Below are positions 42,746-53,254 of a DNA stretch of 64,000 bases, in pieces. This stretch comes from Rheum nobile (taxonomy: Eukaryota > Streptophyta > Magnoliopsida > Caryophyllales > Polygonaceae). The notes under the pieces are model-generated. The model did not search any database and was not told the DNA's origin. It saw nothing but the letters and a program-made list of their open reading frames with translations. The stretch covers positions 4,278,001-4,342,000 of the forward strand of contig WOAB01000476.1 in NCBI GenBank assembly GCA_027886185.1. Direction: 5' to 3'. Each line of letters starts with the position of its first letter. The first letter of the stretch is position 1. A program made the translations under genes and the position numbers.

Positions 42746-43121
42746 ACCCCATTTTGGGCGCAACAAGGATGCACCCAAAATGGGAATTTTTTTAAAAAAA
42801 AAAACGTTTTAATCTTGGGCGCATCAAGGATGCGCCCAAGAGCTGGTACCCGGTTTTGAGAAATTCGAAAAATTAATTAAAAACCGATTTATTACTAAAC
42901 CGGTTTACGTTTTAGGGTTCGATAAAAAAAATTTTAAATTTAAAAAAAAAAAGGCTATAAAAAAATGAAATGTTAGACGCAATTTATTGGACGTAACCAC
43001 GATGTGTCCAAAAAGTTACCGTTTTACAACGGTAACTTCTTCGGGTTTATCCATCTTGTTGCTATATATATGCAACTATTCCTTGACAAAGACATTATCC
43101 ATTGAAGATAATGTCTTTGTC
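42746..43121. repeat. chain of perfect hairpins upstream of the MULE transposase
   Basis: Successive inverted repeats: CCCATTTTGGG at 42748 pairing with CCCAAAATGGG ending 42784; CTTGGGCGCATC-AAG-GATGCGCCCAAG arms (42814-42840); AGTTACCGTT / AACGGTAACT (43014-43037); GTTGC / GCAAC around a TATATAT core (about 43059-43077); GACAAAGACATTATC / GATAATGTCTTTGTC (43085-43121, 15-bp perfect arms). The last covers the proposed ATG at 43111. Confidence 0.8.
43061..43076 (+). promoter_or_regulatory. TATA box of the MULE gene
   Basis: CTATATATATGC, about 40-50 bp before the proposed ATG at 43111. Confidence 0.5.
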
Positions 43122-43251
43122 GAGGATGGATGCTGCACTTAGTCTAGTTGAGCACTTGGATGACGCACCCGGTCTTGATAATTTAGGGGTAAGCATATAT
43201 TTACTACAAAGTTTATTTCAAATGTAGTAATTTACAGTAGTTTGTTGTAGT

Positions 43252-43700
43252 TAGGGGTGTGCAGATTCGGCCCGGGCCGGAAAAATGGACCGGATCGGGG
43301 GAATTACAGTCCGGTCCGCGGTCCACATATTTTTAGAATTCCGGTTCCGGTCCGGTCCGGTCCAAACCCGGCCGGTTTTCGGTCCGGACCGGATGGACCG
43401 ATTTTTATTATTTTTAATTTAATTTTATATATTAATATCTTATAATATTATTAAAAATTAGTTTTTAGTATAAATATAAATAAATAATAAAATATATTGT
43501 CTAATATTATACACAATAATTATAAAAATAGGAAAAATAATTCATTTTTCATTTATATAAAACTAAAAAATAAAAAAATATGTAAATCGGTCCAAGACCG
43601 GACCGGAACCGGACCGGACCGAATCATACCGGTCCGGTCCGGTCTTCGGTCCAAGGTTTCCAAAAATTCCGGTCCGGTCTGGACCGGATGCACAGCCCTA
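43252..43700. mobile_element. hAT-type MITE, CCGGTC-rich, in MULE intron 1
   Basis: 449 bp with ends TAGGGGTGTGCA and TGCACAGCCCTA, flanked by the 8-bp duplication GTTGTAGT (43244-43251 and 43701-43708). Subterminal blocks are arrays of CCGGTCCGG in inverted arrangement around an AT-rich core. The 8-bp duplication and the ends fit hAT; it has no coding capacity. Confidence 0.9.
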
Positions 43701-43716
43701 GTTGTAGTTTAGAACT

Positions 43717-43858
43717 TTGATTAAAATGTTTACGATAATATAGTTGATTAAAATATTTACGACAATATAGTTGATTAAAATGTTTACGATAATATAGTTG
43801 TATAAAATGTTTACGATAATATAGTTGATTAAAATGTTTACGATAATATAGTTGTATT
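43717..43858. repeat. about 29-bp minisatellite in MULE intron 1
   Basis: Five near-perfect units of GATTAAAATGTTTACGATAA followed by TATAGTT, directly after the hAT MITE. Confidence 0.85.
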
Positions 43859-46800
43859 TTCAGTATTGTATTATATAGTTGTGAAATAATTTTCTGAAAG
43901 TTTATGTGCGAAGTAATTTGTTATTTAGGTGTTTTAATTGATCATGAAGTAAAGTATACATTCGTTGTAAGAAACGCCCTTAGAAAAACACCTAATTTAT
44001 AATTTATTTATTTATCATAAATAGGAGGACTGTAGTGATAGCGAATATTCGCAAGTGGATTATTCTGCTCATTTTACTACGGATAAAGAATGGAGTGATA
44101 GAGATAGTATGATCAGTTGGGCTAAGAACGTAGGTTTGGAGTTGCATATGGTGATTGTAATAAGTAAGTCATGGCCTAACCGAAAGGTCATACTGTCGTG
44201 TGAGAAGTTTGGGCCATATAGAGCGGCGAAGAAGAAGGCGGGTGACGGTACCGAGGCAACCCCTAAACGGAGATACAATGCGAGGACAAAGAAGAGTGAG
44301 TGTCCGTTTCAGTTGCATGGGGTGATTGTGAAAGGAGATTGGCTCAAATCTGATCGTTGGAGATTATTTGTCGCTTGTGGATCGCATGACCATGAGCTTT
44401 CTTGTAGTTTGATCGGTCATGCATTTGCTGGGAGGCTTTCGCAGGAACAACGAGAGCGTGTGAAAGTTTTGTCAGCCTCCGGAATAAAGCCGAAGGCTAT
44501 TATGAGTCTATTTCTACACGAGGATCCCAAATGCTTGACATCAAGGAACCAACTCTACAATTACAAGAGTCGGGAGAGGCTGAAGTGTAGGGGCAATTTG
44601 ACGGTGCCGCAGTACATGCTGGATTTTCTAGACGCGAGACGTTATTATACAAGCTATGAGACGCGTCGCAATGAAGAAGGGAGAGAGGTTTTGAGTGATA
44701 TTTTTATTTCTCACCCCGGAGCTATACATTTGTTGAGTTTGTTCCCCACCATCGTCATCATGGATACGACCTACAAGACGAACATGTATGAATATGTTCA
44801 ATTATCGCTATTATTACATCTAAAATATGTAATTGCATACCTTATTGAATATGTAATTGCATACCTTATTTCTTATAATTTGTACATTTATAGGTACGGT
44901 ATGCCTTTGTTGGAGTTTGCTGGATTCACTTGCACCAACCGTACATTTTGTATTGCGATCGTATTCATGTATGATGAGACGACGGAGCACTACACATGGG
45001 TGTTGGACCGCCTAAAGATCATTCTCAGGGGACAGGAACCCAAGGCGATCATGTCAGATCGAGAGCTCAGTCTTGTGAAAGTCGTGGATATAGTATTTCC
45101 CAACACGAAGCATCTGTTGTGTAGGGTCCATGTGAACCGCAACGTGGAGGGTGTTGCTATGAAATGGGTCCCCAATGTTGACCATTTTAGTGGTAATATT
45201 CGTTGGTTGTTAAGGTCGCCCACTGAGGATGTGTATAATGAGCGACTTGAATACTTGACGGAAAAGTGGAAAAAGCTACCCTGGCTGATGGATTACGTGA
45301 AGAGGGTATGGCTTGCTGAATACAAGAAGATGCTAGTATGTGCATGGTGTGACATTGTACTCCATTTCGGCACAAGATCATCAAACAGGTAAATTAATAA
45401 GCGATCATCTAAAAGCTAAATTGATATATGCAACTAAGCGTAACTTGAGTTTTAAATTTCAGGGTCGAGAATCAGCACTCTATGCTGAAGGACAGGATTG
45501 AATCGTCGGTTGGAGGCTTGGATACCCTCGTGCAGCAAATCGACAATATGTTTGCTGATCAGATTCGGGAAATCAGGGATGATATGGAGCAGAGTTCTTT
45601 TAAAGCACCCACAGAGATCGTAACCGGCCCGCCTTCGGTGAAGACATTTTTCAGGCGCATTCTGTATAAGGTCTCGAAAAAGTGCTCAAGAATGTTATAC
45701 CCTTCAGTTGTTAGGGCCATGCAAGGAAAAATTCCCGATGAAGAATGCCGTGATGTGTTTTGGAGAGCCACCCTAGGCCTGCCTTGCCCACACACGATCA
45801 AAGAATATGTAAAGGTCGGTTCCCTATTGAGGCCAAGTGAAATCCATAGTTATTGGAAGCAACTCAAGTGGGAACGGGTTGGGCATGCTGATCTCGCACC
45901 GAATGATGACGTATTGATCTCAGAAGAAGATATCATCTTAGGTGCCATGTTTGGAGAGTGGAGCAATGAAGAATTGCACCCAGAGCTGAAGACCGACTTT
46001 TCACGCCGATACAAAGTTTTCCATGACTCGAGATCGTGTACCGCAGAAGAGCCCCCGGCCGCTTCGACCAAGAAGGGGAGACCTAAAAAGAAGAAGAACG
46101 ATACCAAGAGGGACCCTAGTTGGTTTGAGCACATGGCGGAAGAAAAAAGGAAGAAGGACGAGGAAAAGAAGAAGAGGGCCGAGGATCGGAAAAATTCCTC
46201 AATGGGATCTAAAGGACGTCCTCCGAGCGGTAAGCGGCGCAGCGGAGTTTCACCTGGCAAGGAAAGCACTTGTAGAGCACCTCAGGGCGACATGGACGTT
46301 ATTTACCTCGGCTTCAACTGGGGCCGAGATAATATTGATTCGTTTATGTTCGCCTACATTGGAGGAGTACAGAATGTAATGGGCGATGGTCACTGTGGGT
46401 ACCGTTCGCTTGCTATACTATTAGGGCATGGCGAAGACCATTATCGGTACGTCCGATGGGAGCTTTCCAAGGAGCTACAAGAACGTTGAGCGTTGTACAC
46501 CCCGACTTGTAGTTTAACCCCCATATCGGACCTCATCAGGTCTGTGAATTTTATTGGGGTGTGTACGAGGGATCACTGGATGGAAGTTCCCATTGCTGGC
46601 TTGGTATTTGCCACACGATACCAGGTGGATCTTGTTGTTCTATCATATTCTGGACCTCACACATGCCTCCCAATGTGGGCTCCCCCAGACGCACAACCTC
46701 CCACAAAATTGCATGCCATAGCCCTTGTAGGCAACCATGACCATTTTGTACCGGTAATCATTTCCACATTCGATCATCATTAACCTTTATTTCTTTATAA

Positions 46801-47261
46801 TGTATTCTAACCCTTGAATTTGTAAAGGTTTGGCTAGTTGATGACCTATGTCCGATTCCACCCCTGCTCGGAGTTTGGACCCGATGGAAAGATGCAAGTG
46901 TTGAAGGATGGGAGCAACCATTTTAGGATAGGATGCAAGATTACGTTATCCAAAGAAGGATGGGTGGTAACGGTGACATATTTCTTTAGACCTAGGACTT
47001 AGGGTATCCAAATGTTGGAACGAGATGGAGTTGGATATGTTTAGTCGATGTAAATCCACTTCTTTTCCAAGCTGTAAAGTAAAATTGTACATGTTTGAAA
47101 TTGTGAAGTTAAATATTTTATCCTAAAATGGTGTGGAACAGTTGGAGAGTATGGAGAAATTAAAAGGCCCTTACTTGAAGCTGGTTCAAGAAGAAGAAAA
47201 GGAGGAGAGTATGGAGTTCAAATTTTCAAGTTGTAAAGTGAAATGAGCTCTATCCATCAAT

Positions 47262-48790
47262 CCACCCTAAATCCTAAACCCTAACCCCATAAACCCTAAA
47301 CCCTAAACCCTAAACCACCCTAAACCTATAAATTACTCACAGCCACCCATATGAACCCCCTCTAGTTTGGACGCAACGGCGTTGCGCCCACCCATATGAA
47401 CCCCCTCTAGTTTGGGCGCAACGCCGTTGCGCCCAACTAGATGTGAGAGGGTTTAGGGTTTTATTGGTTAGGGTCTATTCATTAGGGTCTTGTATTTAGG
47501 GTCATAAAGTTTTTTTCGAATAAAATATCTTAAATAGGTATATATTGACTCGATATTTTGAAGTTTTTTTCGTGAAGCCGGTGGAGGTGGCAGAGGCAGT
47601 TGGGGCGGTATATAGGATAGGGTTTACTGTTGCTGGTGGGAAAACTCTAGCTAATGTTGAAGGTTTAGTGTGAATATTAACCCTAAACCCCAAACCCTCC
47701 TAAACCCTAAACACTAACCCTAGCCAGTTTGGGCGCAACGGCGTTGCGCCCACCCATATGAACCCCCTCTAGTTTGGGCACAACGGCGTTGCACCCAACT
47801 AGCTATGAGAGGGATTAGGATAGGGTTTTTTGGGGTTTAGGGTTTGGGGTTAGGGTTTAGGGTCATTAAAGTGTACAGTTTAAGCCTATATGATTTATTT
47901 TCACCGAAAAGATCCCAATATCAACATATGGACAGAATATTTTTCTAAACCAATGAGTTGCATATTTCTCAATACAAGAGTCAAACCCTATGAGCTCAAT
48001 CGCCTCTACACACCGCGCCCAATTAGAGTTTGAGATTTAGGGTCAATTAACCTATATCTATTCTAAACCTGTGTTCTATGAAACCCTAACCACAACCTTA
48101 AACCCTCCTAAACCCTGAACACTAACCCCAGCCAGTTTGGGCGCAACGGCATTGCGCCCACCCATATGAACCCCCTCTAGTTTGGGCGCAACGGCGTTGC
48201 ACCCAACTAGCTGTGAGAGGGTTTAGGGTTATTTTGGGGTTTAGGGTTAGGGGTTTAGGGTTTTATTGGTTAGGGTCTATTCATTAGGGTCTTGTATTTA
48301 GGGTCGTGAAGTTTTTTTTGAATAAAATATCTTGAATAGGTATATATTGACTCGATATTTTGAAGTTTTTTTCGTGAAGTCGGTGGAGGTGGCAGAGGCA
48401 GTTGGGGCGGTATTTAGGATAGGGTTTACTGTTGCTGGTGGGAAAACTCTAGCTAATGTTGAAGGTTTAGTGTGAATATTAACCCTAAACCCTAACCACA
48501 ACCCTAAACCTTCCTAAACCCTGAACACTAACCCCAGCCAGTTTGGGCGCAACGGCGTTGCGCCCACCCATATGAACCCCCTCTAGTTTGGGCGCAACGG
48601 CGTTGTGCCCAACTAGCTGTGAGAGGGATTAGGGTTTAGGGTTTTTTTGGGGTTTATGGTTTTATTGGTTAGGCTCTATTCATTAGGGTCCTATATTTAG
48701 GGTCGTGAATTTTTTTGGAATAAAATATCTTGAATATGTATATATTGCCTCAATATTTTGAAGTTTTTGGCATAACAAAAAATGTACTTA
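47262..48790. repeat. array of about 400-bp units with hairpin pairs and telomere-like runs
   Basis: Four units spaced about 375-410 bp apart. Each holds two 21-bp hairpins of the form GGGCGCAACG-x-CGTTGCGCCC: at 47369 and 47414, 47731 and 47776, 48139 and 48184, 48545 and 48590. The sequence CCACCCATATGAACCCCCTC lies between the two. CCCTAAA/TTTAGGG runs join the units. A longer shared block (TTATTGGTTAGGGTCTATTC through GTTGAAGGTTTAGTG) is repeated at about 47461 and 48263 and partly at 48660, so the full period is about 800 bp. Short minus-strand frames in the block (63-67 codons) look like chance. Confidence 0.8.
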
Positions 48791-49264
48791 TGATCCCCTC
48801 ATCCTCCATTTTGTCACGCCTCAGTTAATTAATTATTTGTTGTAAAAATTTCTCAATACACGACTTGAGATTCATGAAGGGTTTTACTGGGTAGGGTGCA
48901 TTCATTAGGGTTCAATGTTTGGGATGTCCAAGTTTGTTTCGAAAAACTCGCTATCCACGTATGGAAACTGAAAAGACACTGAATCATTACTTTGACAAAT
49001 CTCCAAGTTCCCTAGATACGTTTTACAAAATCAATGACTTCGAGTTTCCTACGTACGTTTAGGGTCATTAAGGTGTAAAGTTTAAGCCTATATAATCAAT
49101 ATATATGAGACGGGAATTGCGAATTTAAAGAAGAATTAATGTGCTTTTGCAGCTCTTCTACAGAAGGACCATCAGAGAAAACTTAAATATTCCCAAACAA
49201 ATTTCTATATGCTATTGAAGATTTAGTTTGAAAATTACCCCCCTCTAAAACCCTAAACCCTAAA
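48791..49264. other. spacer between the hairpin array and the small ORF
   Basis: AT-rich sequence with a few TTAGGGT traces. No gene recognised. It ends with a CCCTAAACCCTAAA run directly before the ATG at 49265. Confidence 0.5.
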
Positions 49265-49600
49265 ATGAACCCCGCCGCCGCAACCGCCGAGCACTCCTCT
49301 GCCTCAAGCCGTCGCCGCTTAGCCTCACCACTGCTCTCGCCGCCGCCGCTCTCGGCCGCTGTCCATGGGATCTCGAAGGAAGAACCACCCTCCTCAAGCC
49401 GTCACCGCTTAGCCTCACCACTGCTCTCGCCGACGCCGCTCTCGGCCGCTGTCCCCGGGATCTCGAAGGAAGACCCACCCTCCTCAAGCCGGATCTCACC
49501 GCCGCTCTCCGCCGCTCTCCCTTGGGAATCTTCGCCGACACCGGAATCCGCCATTGATGAAGAAGATGAAGGTGATGAAGACGAAGAAGGAAGACGATGA
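49265..49600 (+). CDS. unrecognised 111-codon ORF with a 30-residue tandem repeat
   Basis: Starts MNPAAATAEHSSASS and carries a 90-bp (30-residue) repeat, SSRRRLASPLLSPPPLSAAV then HGISKEEPP, twice plus a partial third, ending in an acidic tail (DEEDEGDEDEEGRR). GC content and codon pattern differ sharply from the AT-rich surroundings. The minus strand is also open over 133 codons, as expected for a GC-rich repeat, so coding strand is not certain. Position between the hairpin array and the 49.63-kb palindrome suggests a gene fragment carried by the MULE. No domain recognised. Confidence 0.35.
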   Translation: MNPAAATAEHSSASSRRRLASPLLSPPPLSAAVHGISKEEPPSSSRHRLASPLLSPTPLSAAVPGISKEDPPSSSRISPPLSAALPWESSPTPESAIDEEDEGDEDEEGRR

Positions 49601-49626
49601 AGACGAAGAAGGAAGACGATGAAGGA

Positions 49627-49708
49627 GGCGCTACGTCGTCACACCCAAGTAAATAGATCATTTACTTGGGTGCTACGACGTAGCGCCCATATCTGGGCGC
49701 TACGTCGT
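49627..49708. repeat. large compound palindrome
   Basis: Bases 49627-49687 form a hairpin with 28-bp arms and two mismatches (GGCGCTACGTCGT, two unpaired bases, CACCCAAGTAAAT, loop, and the complement). Bases 49675-49708 form a second one with 15-bp perfect arms (ACGACGTAGCGCCCA / TGGGCGCTACGTCGT, loop TATC). They share one arm, so two alternative cruciforms are possible. Confidence 0.88.
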
Positions 49709-50240
49709 TTGGTACCTGGCGCGCCACGTGTTGCACGCGCAATACCCGAAGCGTTGCGCATGTCGACAACCAGGATTTATTGGAATCTCAAAATTAGGAT
49801 GTTAAAAAAATATATACCATAATTCTAATATCATTTTTCTCTATCCATATACACTCATTTGAATATATTTGATAAATTTTATTTTTATTGTATTTTGTAT
49901 ATCATTAAGTCTAAATAAACCATATTATAATTATTTTTGATAGTTTAAAATATAAATACATACTAATTTAATTTTTTTTATATCAAAATGACATTGGGGA
50001 GAAGCTTTATAAATTTTATGTATGAATTTTGACAAAGTTTGATATAACTAAGTCCAAATTAAACCATATTATTATTATTATTATTTAGCGTAGTTTAAAT
50101 ACAAATATGTACTAATTTGAATTACTTAGATTAAATTATGGTGGTGGAGTAATTTTACCTACTAAAATATTGTTTTAGTAGGTAAGAATGTGTCAATTCA
50201 TATTAAAGTTTTAAACTTTTGCATGCATATCATGGTAGGT
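49709..50240. repeat. about 530-bp dispersed repeat, copy 1
   Basis: From CTGGCGCGCCA and ATACCCGAAGCGTTGCGC through AACCAGGATTTATTGGAATC to GCATGCATATCATGGTAGGT. It matches 54229-54765 closely. AT-rich apart from the first 50 bp; no coding. Confidence 0.85.
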
Positions 50241-53200
50241 ATTGTTGAATTCCGGTTCAACTATGTGAATTAATTAGTGCCCAACACGCCACTAATCTAG
50301 TGTTTATCTTTCTTGATTCCACAAAAGTCCACTCCCATGTCAATTGGCTCTCGCCGTTGCCGGAATGTCTCCCCTCTAGCTTGCTTTAAATCTGAAAAAG
50401 ACCCGAGGGTTTTCCCGGGCTTGCAACTCCGACGCTCAAGTCAGTTTTCGATACGAAAGGCATATATATAAGCTAAGATTGAGAGATTTACTTATCCATC
50501 AAATTACCTTGGACGAGTACACTCACCCTTTATTTCATTAGTAGGGCATTGAACCATTTAGTATCGATTATTCCATCAAAGGCACATCTCCTACGCTAGC
50601 ATATACTTTCAAGCATTCAAACAAGACATTGAACAAGTATAGGCAATTCCAAAAGCTATGTAATCGTCTCCTTCATCAAGCTAAATGCTTAGAACTCACT
50701 ATCCTTCCATTACTTGTCCAAGTGTAACTCTAATCCATCGTCTAGCCTATGAAGGTGCATCCGGACTAGCTACGGGATGTCTAACTTTACCAATATGATC
50801 CAATCTTAACACCCTAGGTCAATTTGTTTTCAAGCACAATTATGAATCAACTCACTCATTCCATCCATATATCCGTTGCCCACAATAACATAATTCAACT
50901 ATAAGATTGTTTTTGAACAAGTCAAACCACTCAAACGAGACAATGGCTACAAATACAATATGCACATACGACCACTATCTCATTAAACAGTGTTCTCAAA
51001 AGCCTTCCCATGGAGCTAATTTCAAAGACTACAATAACGCAAGGATTCACATGTATAATACAATTGAATCTTAAATTTACAAGAATATAGTGTTGCCAAA
51101 AGACCATTTCAGGAAGAGATTCACGCATGGCCTCAAGCAAAGAAGATCTACTTATTATTTAAATGAAACTAAGGCATCACATGGTAGCAAAAAAACATAG
51201 GAGCAGTTCTAAAAATTTAGATCCCAAACAAAGTTGCGGCTTGCCAACTGAAGGCAATGAAATTATATACAACTAGTTTAATTCTCGTGCCCTGTACGAA
51301 TTGGTTTATCACGAAATTTGTTTATCGGATTATTATTTAGATGCTTTAAAAGGTAAATTATATCTTCAAAGTATTTATGGAAGAAAATTGTGCGATTTAT
51401 TTGATCCATTCATAATCTATGTAAGGAAAAAAAAAATTGATTCACTCCATTTTCAGAAGTCACGATCTTGATCTTCATAAGATCACCAACCAATATGGAT
51501 AGTATATTAGGAAATGATCAAATACTTGTTATATATTTTCATATTTTAAAAGGAAAAATTATATTTTCAAAATATTTATGGAAAAAAGTAGATCAAAATA
51601 ATTAGGAAGCGTGTGCAAATCAGGCTATTATAGGTAGTAATTTTATTTTGTTTGCTTTTATTAGTTTTTTGACATATCTGCCGAAAAAATATGAGGATAA
51701 CACGTGACAAATTGAATACAGAGGCGCCACGTGGCATCGTAAATTTCGGGCTCATTCTGCAGGCGCCACGTGACACAGTAGTATTCTGCTTTAGTAATTA
51801 TATAGTAGATTTCAGCAAATCCAACCATCAAGCAACGAAGGAGGCCAATTTTTTATTCAAATTTAGTACGATCCGCAATGGAGAACCGAAAATCAAGACG
51901 GGTAAACATCGTATCTCAACAGAAAAGATTCAAATAAGTTATGTAGCATAGCAAAAAACTCAGAAAAAACACCAGGTCGGGAACGCTAGACACATAGAAA
52001 TCTAACCTGAGGTTTTGAGCAATTTCAACGAGGGTAATAAAATGACCTATGACCGTGAGTTGCAGATCTCTGCCAATCTCCTTCACTTGCGAGGAAGGAG
52101 ACATGAACTTACGCATTTTCTCCTCCTTCAAAGCCCCGTCGCTATCGTCGGCGACGGATCGGAGCCTGGGATCAACCTTTTCCTTCAATCCTGGTGTTCA
52201 TCAACGAGCTGGTACGAGAGACGAGTCGAAGTGCGGGTCAAGGTCGAGCACGGTGTTGAGCCAAGGCTCCTTTCAGGCTTGTAGTTATGGTTTTTTGCAG
52301 ACGAGCACCGGGTCGATCTCCTTAGCCATACAAATTGCGGCCCCTAAACTCTTGACTGCTCTCCTCCCCCTGTCGCACATGGTAGAGCTTCAGAGAGCTC
52401 CTTCCCTTTTCTTTCCCGAATTGCAGCCTTCCTCCACCTTTTCCGCTAGCTCTTTCTTTTTTACCCTAAAACTAGCTTGGGCCTTGAGGCTTTTAGTGGG
52501 TATTGAGCCCAATTTAACAGGCTTCCCACACAGCCCCCCAAGTTTCGACTTAGATCATGTCAGGGCGGAACTTGTTAAAGCGCTTTTTGCTAGTTATTGT
52601 CTTTCTCTTTGCCTTGGTTTCCCATGAGAGAGTGTTTGTGTTTACCAAAATTCTATTAACATCTTTTTTAAAAGGATCTGGCATATGTTGACATTGGTCC
52701 CCATAGGTGTTCTTGTCATGCAATGTTTGGCGTCGTTCACGGGAGTAGAGTCTCAGAGTTATTCACGGGGTTGGAGCTCCAATGTTTATAACTTTGCACA
52801 TTGCCAGGGCCTTCCTAATGGGGTGGAGCCCCTATGTTTCGTTGTGAAGGTCGCACAAGGGTTTCTCAAGGGACGAGCCGCAATACTGTTTCGTAGTCTA
52901 TGAAAAGATTTTCTAGAGGCAGGGCACTATCGTTTTCCCTTTTACACAACTAGTTTACCTTCTAATCGTGTTTTTATCATTTTCTCGTTAAAAGTATAGG
53001 CATGAACCTTGTATTGAAGGGAAGCACACGTTTTTCATTGGAGATATATGGACTTGCGTGTAAAGAAGCACATGTATGTATGTCATAGAAACGAATAGAA
53101 AATAGGGAAATTGATGGAGATACGGCCGGAATTGGATATCTCTATCGGCTCCATTTGGTTCACGTTAATAAAATGGCCTATTAACGAACAAAACGCGACA

Positions 53201-53249
53201 TTTTGGGGCCAAATAGGTCAAAATGCCACATTTTGGCAACGAAGCCAAA
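50241..53249. other. gene-poor stretch with one possible exon on the minus strand
   Basis: Mostly AT-rich, non-repetitive as far as I can see. On the minus strand at 52188-52048 a short frame (MKEKVDPRLRSVADDSDGAL, then KEEKMRKFMSPSSQVKEIGR) has normal, non-repetitive protein composition and could be an exon. The plus-strand frame 52049-52627 over it shows no domain and is probably its shadow. At 51597-51650 a block around GCGTGTGCAAATC recurs inverted at 60861-60908. Confidence 0.4.
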
Positions 53250-53254
53250 CAACT

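Larger units (their letters stand above)
43111..46926 (+). pseudogene. Mutator-like (MULE) transposase fused to an OTU-like protease, one in-frame stop
   Basis: Proposed exons are 43111-43188, 44025-44785, 44894-45388, 45463-46753 and 46828-46926 (2724 nt, 908 codons including stop), all with GT-AG ends in frame. Residues about 55-150 resemble the FAR1/MULE N-terminal DNA-binding region (KKSECPFQLHG, later CGSHDHEL). The DDE triad is visible: IMDTTYKTN (about 272), SDRELSL (about 334) and the Glu in NRVENQHS (about 447, beside an intron). A lysine-rich segment (KKGRPKKKKNDTK) suggests nuclear import. The C-terminal OTU-like cysteine protease has DGHCGYRSLAILLGH (about 752) and a His in NHDHFVPV (about 870). 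A TGA at 46487-46489 (codon 787) is the only disruption seen, so the gene is nearly intact. A hAT MITE sits in intron 1. It would cut and move MULE DNA; the protease role is unknown. Confidence 0.8.

Noticed and set aside
47502..48501. Two similar 63-67-codon minus-strand ORFs (NIHTKPSTLARVFPPATVNP)
   Set aside because: They are copies of the same non-coding tandem unit. Similarity reflects the repeat, not conserved protein.
49260..49661. 133-codon minus-strand frame
   Set aside because: Opposite strand of the 90-bp GC-rich repeat; Arg/Ala-rich composition is a by-product.
51268..51330. Possible Helitron-like end (TTTAATTCTCGTGCCCTGTACG)
   Set aside because: Resembles a common plant repeat start, but no 3' hairpin/CTRR end or AT target could be paired with it.
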